A program made the position numbers and the translations under genes. This document shows positions 59,322 through 64,000 of a DNA stretch of 64,000 nt, in pieces. Positions within the stretch are counted from its first letter, which is position 1, and every line of letters begins with the position of its first letter. The notes beneath the pieces are model-generated. The model did no database searches and had not been told where the DNA came from. It was given only the letters and a program-made list of their open reading frames with translations. Source of the DNA: Apiospora phragmitis. Lineage: Eukaryota; Ascomycota; Sordariomycetes; Amphisphaeriales; Apiosporaceae. Location: contig JAQQWL010000011.1 of NCBI GenBank assembly GCA_038363925.1, forward strand, positions 1,922,001-1,986,000, read 5' to 3'.

Positions 59322-61055
59322 CTAATGTGCATGAGAAGTAAAAGCATTGCTCAGTCCCAGAAGAGACATGCCCAAGAAAGCGAAGCCAATGCTCATGTTG
59401 CGGTTATGCTTCAAGCTCAGGCTTTCGACAAAGAGCTGCAGGGCCACGCTCGCCATGATTCCGGCGATGGCGGCGAAGAGGCATCCGTAAAACACAGCCG
59501 TGGGAGTATGGTTCGTCTGCTTGGCCACATGGAACCACAGAACGGCAAGGCCCGCCCCCAGTGGCTGGATCAGTCCGCCTAGTACAGAAGACCAGAGCAT
59601 GGCCTTTGCACGGCTGTTGAGTGCCATGTAGAGCGGCAAAGCCAAGGCAAAGCCCTCGGAGATATTGTGTACGAAAAGTGCGAGGAAGACGTTGAAGCCA
59701 AGGCGCGGGTTCGCATGGTTCGTGGCATAGGTTATGAAGCCCTCGGGGAACTTATGTAGAGCGATGGCAACCGATGTTTGCAAGCCTATCGACAAAAAGC
59801 CGTTCTCAGCTACGTGGTGATGGTGCTGAGCTTCTACGTCCTCGGTGTGCGTCGAGACGGAACCCTCCCTCTCTGGACGGCCTTCGCGAACATCGCTAGG
59901 ATCTGGATGATTGCGACTATCTCTGGAGTGTGTCCGGCTTGAGCGACAGCTTGGGCTTACTAGAGCAACGCTGTGTGTCTCCTCCTGACCCTCCTGTTCA
60001 TCTAGCCTCGTCATGTCATGTGCTCCAGGATGAAAACTACCCGTGGCTGTACGCAGCAACGTCGAAGCACGGGAACCAGTGCGGCTACTCAGGTGTTTGA
60101 AGCATTCAAGGCCACAGGGATCCGAGTAACCATAGCAAGGCCCGGACTCGTCACAGTTAGTTTTAGTGTCCTTCACAAATGACATGACCCGTTTCTGCAC
60201 TTGGAGTATTGAAGGTCTTCTATCCAGTGTTGTGGTCTTGCTCCGAATAGCACGGTTGGGGAAAGGCTGAATCACGGTATCACTGTCCCCGGTCCCTGGC
60301 CTTGCCAGTCCAGCCGGCTGACCGCTCGCTCTAGTTTCGGTAGTTTGGGAGGAGAGTAGAGGAGAAGATTCGGTGGCGTGTCCGTTAGTACCTGTCACCG
60401 ATACCCTTCGGCTATCAAGGTTCCCACCTGGGACCTCGCGGTGTTGATGGGAGCTTCTCGCCCGTGACTGCCTCCGAGTAGTATCATGGGCATGGGCGTG
60501 TCCCTCATGAGCGGGCTCCTCGTGGCTGTGATCGCAGTCGACTACATGCGAGGGCAAAAACTGATGGAAGACCCTCGACAATACTTGGATTCCGACAAAT
60601 CCACCGATGAAGCATCCCATCAGTATAAAGCCAGATGCTTGTTCCGAGATGCCACCCTTGTTAAGGTAGCTCTTTGCCTCAGGGAGCATGCTGTAGAGTG
60701 ACATGAAAATCTAGGGTGACCATGTAAGTAATATGCTACAAAAAGCACCTGCATAGCCAGCCGCCATGGAGGAGTGCACGGTACATACCATGATACCAAA
60801 GCTCAGACTCAGCGAGCAGGCCTGGAAAGTGCTATTTTCCTGGATGCGGAAGTCCCGCTTCCCGGGGAACAGACGGACGAGCTTGTCGACATAAATGATA
60901 CTCGCACCGAAGACACAAGCTACGATGGAAGAGTCAGCATACCAGACGAATATATACGGTGTACGTGACTTGGGTCACCCACCAATGCCGGCCACGACAC
61001 ACATGATCCACCCCCTCGTATCGTTATTGAGACCTGTTCCATCCATGGCCTCCAT
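59322..61055 (-). CDS. ZIP-family zinc transporter (Zrt3-like)
   Basis: Moves zinc into the cytosol; the closest yeast relative by motif appears to be Zrt3, which releases zinc from the vacuole. Exons 61055-60983, 60919-60789 and 60710-59322 give 530 residues. The first helix is WIMCVVAGI|ACVFGASII, the second starts ACSLSLSFGIM|IFMSLYSMLP, the third ILMGCFIGGFVGIQVLSRVF. A long cytosolic loop (about 230 residues) begins with a His-rich zinc-binding patch, HSHEEPAHEGHAHAHD, and contains Ser/Arg-rich and Cys-containing parts. The ZIP metal-binding helices are present as ALHKFPEGFITYATNHANP and LFVHNISEGFALALPLYMAL. It ends in a helix and FTSHAH. Introns of 63 and 78 bp are canonical and in phase. 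Secure as ZIP; the vacuolar location is inference. Confidence 0.92.
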
Positions 61056-62791
61056 GATTGGTTCTGATCAACGACGTCTCGCCGTTGGGTGCCTTGCAGT
61101 AGTCGTACCCTTCGATCGGGTTCGCAGGAGATCTGGCTAGGCTGGTATCAGGGGAGCATTGGCGTGTCGTTCGTTAATCGTGGTTCGTTTCTGGGAGCTG
61201 GGTAGAATCGTGAACAGGCGACTGGTGAAAGGACTTGGAACGAATGTAGTCAAGAACAAAGAAGTGCTTCTGAACGGACCAGCGCCTTTTGTATAGTATA
61301 TGCACAACAAGTAAAGGAGGGAGTAAGACGCAGCTTCACGACATGGGCAGACATGGAATCATCAACCAGAAGGGGGTACCTGCCAGGAGAATGAGTCGTT
61401 GCAAGCTTGCAGTAGCAGGAAGGAGGCCGAAAGCTAGTCGCGACAAGGCGGTTTCGTACATTTTGTACATAGGGGTGCATGCGTTTGGACCTATGATGGC
61501 ATGCCAAGCATCCCGCCGAAGCTGCATTGCAAGCACCTTGATGGCCATTTTCTATAGGGATCACCGCAGTAGGAACGCCCGCCAATGGTCGGTGAGAAGG
61601 TAGAGTCTGAATCTTGTTTTTTCCTTCTGCCTCCCGGCTTGATCAATTTACAGAACACGATCATGCTGTCTCTTATTCAGGAAAAGACGGCAAGGGCGAC
61701 GCGACTACTATCTTCAGCAACCGCGCATGGCATGGCAGGGCAAGATCGGTGCTAATCAGGGCGGCCGGCAGATCTTTCAATGTTAACCACCTACGTCGTA
61801 GGCAGGTAGGGTAGGTGGTGGGGCTCCCTGCACGCGCGGGTAGATACCTCAAGCTTCTGGCAACGTCGCGCCCCGAGCGAATCAGAGTGCAACTATTGCC
61901 TTCGGCATAGTGTCCATAGGCTGGCAGTGGACTGCTGGGTGACCCAAAGTGCCTCTGGACAAGACTTCAGGCCTAACCACATCTGAGTAGCACCCAAAGC
62001 TGTACAGTTCGATATGCTGCAACGCTCTCATTACACTCGAATGGCAAGATACAATACTTACATAGAGACTCGAATTCATCATTGATGCTGTCTAACAGTT
62101 CAGTGGCCGTTATTATGGAAATCTGTTGACGCGTAGTTAAAGGCCGGCTGTTTTGGGGGGGGGGGTGACATTGGTTACAGGGTCGGGTGTCTTGTCAATG
62201 TCCCCTACTGGGCGGGATGACTGGCTGGTGGTACTCCGTACTATGTATCGCACTAAGCACAAACTGCACACATGCAGGATTGTGAAGCGTGAAGCGTGAC
62301 CTCCTCAACAAGTCAACAGACAGTAGATGGGATTTCAAAGACGGCATAGATAGGGTAGGAGGGATCGAGAAGTTATATGCTTCATGTCCGATTCCGATCT
62401 CTCATCAACAGTCAAGTGCTCCAAAGATTCCCATGGTTGTGACGCCCAATCACGAAAAGCAGGGATCGGTGCCGTACCTGCAGCCCAGGCGACTTCCCTT
62501 AGCCTTGTCCTAACTCGTCTCGAGGCTGAGTCTTCGGTGTGAATTTTCCCTCCCGATTCCCCTTCGAGACCAAATTTGGAACAGCGACCACCCCGCCATC
62601 ACCACGAGGGCCGTCGAGATAGCAGGTGTAGTACTTCCCACGTGCATGAGTGTTGCTCATACTCTCATAGTCACCTAACGCCTGACCTTTCCTTCCTCTT
62701 CACCTAAATACCCCCCCTTAATTCCCTCGTTCGTATAAAACCTCGATACTGCCAGCGAGTTCCCATAGGGAGCCAGTCAAGAGTTGCCAGG
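61056..62791. promoter_or_regulatory. Divergent interval (ZIP transporter / NUC1-like nuclease)
   Basis: 1.7 kb between divergent starts with only overlapping short ORFs. It includes an 11-base G run near 62155-62165. The NUC1 start is preceded by CT-rich sequence and a TATAAA-like stretch near 62735. No further gene recognised. Confidence 0.45.
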
Positions 62792-63847
62792 ATGTCTAAA
62801 ACTACAGTTGCCATTATCGCCGCTGCCAGTGCTGGAGCAGGCGCCGCTTTCACAGCCGGAATGTATTCATTACGTTCCCAACCCGATCGCAAACTCGACA
62901 CCAAGACAATATATACCACTACAACCGTATCAGCAGGCGCTGCCTCGGCACCGCTGCCTATCCCCGCGAACCAGATCTTTAAGCCCGCCAACGCGCAACA
63001 AACGGGTCTGTCCACCTCGGCACCCGCAGCCCTCGACACTGCGCCTGTGGACCCGTCCGGTCTATTCGAGTATGGCTTCCCAGGCCCCGTAGCCGACATC
63101 GCCACGCGCGCCGCCCTCGTCTCCTCCTTCGACCGACGCCTGCGCAACCCGAACTGGGTCATCGAGCACATCACGCCGGCATCGCTCGCCTCCAAGGATG
63201 CCGACCGCAAGCACAGCACGTTCCACGAGGACGACGCGGTGCCCGACAAGTTCCGCGCCAAGCTGAAGGACTACTACCGGTCGGGCTACGACCGTGGCCA
63301 CCAGGTGCCCGCGGCGGATGCGAAATGGAGCCAGACGGCCATGGACGAGACCTTCTTCCTAACCAACATGTGCCCGCAGGTGGGCGAGGGCTTCAACCGG
63401 GACTACTGGGCGCACTTTGAGGACTTCTGCCGGCGCCTGACGGTGCGCTACCCCTCAGTGCGCATCGTCACGGGCCCGCTCTACCTGCCCAAGAAGGACC
63501 CCGCCGACAACAAGTGGTACGTCAAGTACGAGGTCATCGGCAACCCACCCAACGTCGCCGTGCCCACGCACTTCTACAAGGTCATCTTTGCCGAGGACGG
63601 CGCCGTCGGCGGCAACGTCGCCATCGGCGCCTTCGTCCTGCCCAACGCCCCCATCCCCAACGAGAAGCCCATCACCGACTTCGAGGTCCCCGTCGAGGCC
63701 GTCGAGCGCGCCAGCGGCCTCGAGTTCGCCGCCAAGCTGCCCGTCCAGCGCCGCAAGCGTCTCTGCGCCGACACGACCTGCGCCCTCGTCATCAAGGACT
63801 ACGCGGACCGACAGAAGGCCTTCGCGAAGCCTCCTGCGAAGCGGTAA
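62792..63847 (+). CDS. NUC1/EndoG-type mitochondrial DNA/RNA non-specific nuclease
   Basis: Sugar-non-specific endonuclease of mitochondria, which degrades DNA and RNA and can move to the nucleus in programmed cell death. Single exon, 351 residues. The N-terminus TTVAIIAAASAGAGAAFTAG is hydrophobic, consistent with import and membrane attachment. The catalytic ββα-metal motif is YDRGHQVPAADAKW, with the DRGH histidine as general base; the downstream metal-binding Asn lies in FFLTNMCPQVGEGFNRDYWA, and the conserved RIVTGPLYLPKK and VPTHFYKVIF blocks follow. The basic C-terminus (KAFAKPPAKR) is the family's usual variable tail. The start follows a CT-rich leader and is the first ATG of the frame. 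The coding part is strikingly GC-rich with C/G third positions, suggesting strong expression or codon bias. Very secure. Confidence 0.96.
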   Translation: MSKTTVAIIAAASAGAGAAFTAGMYSLRSQPDRKLDTKTIYTTTTVSAGAASAPLPIPANQIFKPANAQQTGLSTSAPAALDTAPVDPSGLFEYGFPGPVADIATRAALVSSFDRRLRNPNWVIEHITPASLASKDADRKHSTFHEDDAVPDKFRAKLKDYYRSGYDRGHQVPAADAKWSQTAMDETFFLTNMCPQVGEGFNRDYWAHFEDFCRRLTVRYPSVRIVTGPLYLPKKDPADNKWYVKYEVIGNPPNVAVPTHFYKVIFAEDGAVGGNVAIGAFVLPNAPIPNEKPITDFEVPVEAVERASGLEFAAKLPVQRRKRLCADTTCALVIKDYADRQKAFAKPPAKR

Positions 63848-64000
63848 AGACGGAATAAAGGAGGGGGAGAGGAGGGCATTTGTGAATAGAGAAGAAGCCA
63901 AATCAGTGGCGTGGATATCAAAGGGGTACGCCCGCTTGTCACAGGTGGAACGCAACCTTAACTCTAATCTTGCATCGTTTATTTCTTGCAGGTCGTCGAA
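63848..64000. other. 3' region of the nuclease gene to the window end
   Basis: Probable 3' untranslated sequence; nothing else seen before the window ends. Confidence 0.5.

Noticed and set aside
62150..62166. 11-base G run as a functional element
   Set aside because: Isolated homopolymer; more likely to be a point of base-call uncertainty than a signal.

Overview
This window is nuclear DNA from a filamentous ascomycete, most likely a Sordariomycete. The evidence is genes broken by short introns of about 50-80 bp with fungal GTRNGT donors and CTRAC branch points, pyrimidine-rich and CA-rich upstream regions, wide gene spacing, and protein families typical of fungi. There are no operons, rRNA genes or CRISPR arrays, and I found no convincing tRNA. 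Sixteen loci are supported.

Layout. 1.2-3.4 kb (-): a MOCS1-type molybdenum cofactor locus, with a MoaA ORF followed by a MoaC ORF; a potential alternative intron would switch between MoaA ending in Gly-Gly and a MoaA-MoaC fusion. 4.4-6.0 kb (+): a WDR8/WRAP73 spindle-pole WD40 protein. 7.1-8.7 kb (+): a two-RRM RNA-binding protein. 11.5-15.3 kb (-): a SLIP-GC-like dynamin-type GTPase, broken by two in-frame stops and about six frame changes. 17.4-18.3 kb (+): pre-mRNA cleavage factor Im 25 kDa subunit. 18.9-19.5 kb (-): a YjbQ/UPF0047 protein. 20.1-20.8 kb (-): complex I NDUFS6-type zinc subunit, divergent from an Mpp6 exosome cofactor at 21.3-22.1 kb (+). 27.1-30.3 kb (+): an insulin-degrading-enzyme M16 protease ending in SKL. 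32.2-37.3 kb (+): a large DUSP-UBL-USP deubiquitinase. 38.4-41.0 kb (+): a fungal multi-pass membrane protein with frame breaks. 48.3-51.0 kb (+): a class I cAMP phosphodiesterase behind a 7.3-kb gene-free region. 52.8-54.0 kb (-): isoprenylcysteine methyltransferase. 54.8-55.7 kb (+): a maltose-acetyltransferase-like left-handed beta-helix enzyme, convergent with a TMEM170-like membrane protein (-). 56.6-58.8 kb (+): a Pex8-like peroxin. 59.3-61.1 kb (-): a ZIP zinc transporter resembling vacuolar Zrt3. 62.8-63.8 kb (+): a NUC1/EndoG mitochondrial nuclease.

The gene set is mostly housekeeping: RNA 3'-end formation and decay, respiration, cofactor synthesis, cAMP signalling, prenyl-protein processing, peroxisomes and zinc. 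There is no secondary metabolism cluster. A recurring oddity is single-base frame breaks in genes that should be functional (Pex8, ICMT, TMEM170, acetyltransferase, PDE tail, membrane protein), often beside short homopolymers. This suggests residual indel errors in the assembly, and it complicates the pseudogene call at 11.5-15.3 kb. I found no convincing undescribed multi-gene system. The most interesting signals are the MOCS1-type alternative intron, the decayed GTPase, a cluster of 18-bp repeats with an inverted repeat at 16.4-16.6 kb, and the peroxisomal-type C-termini.
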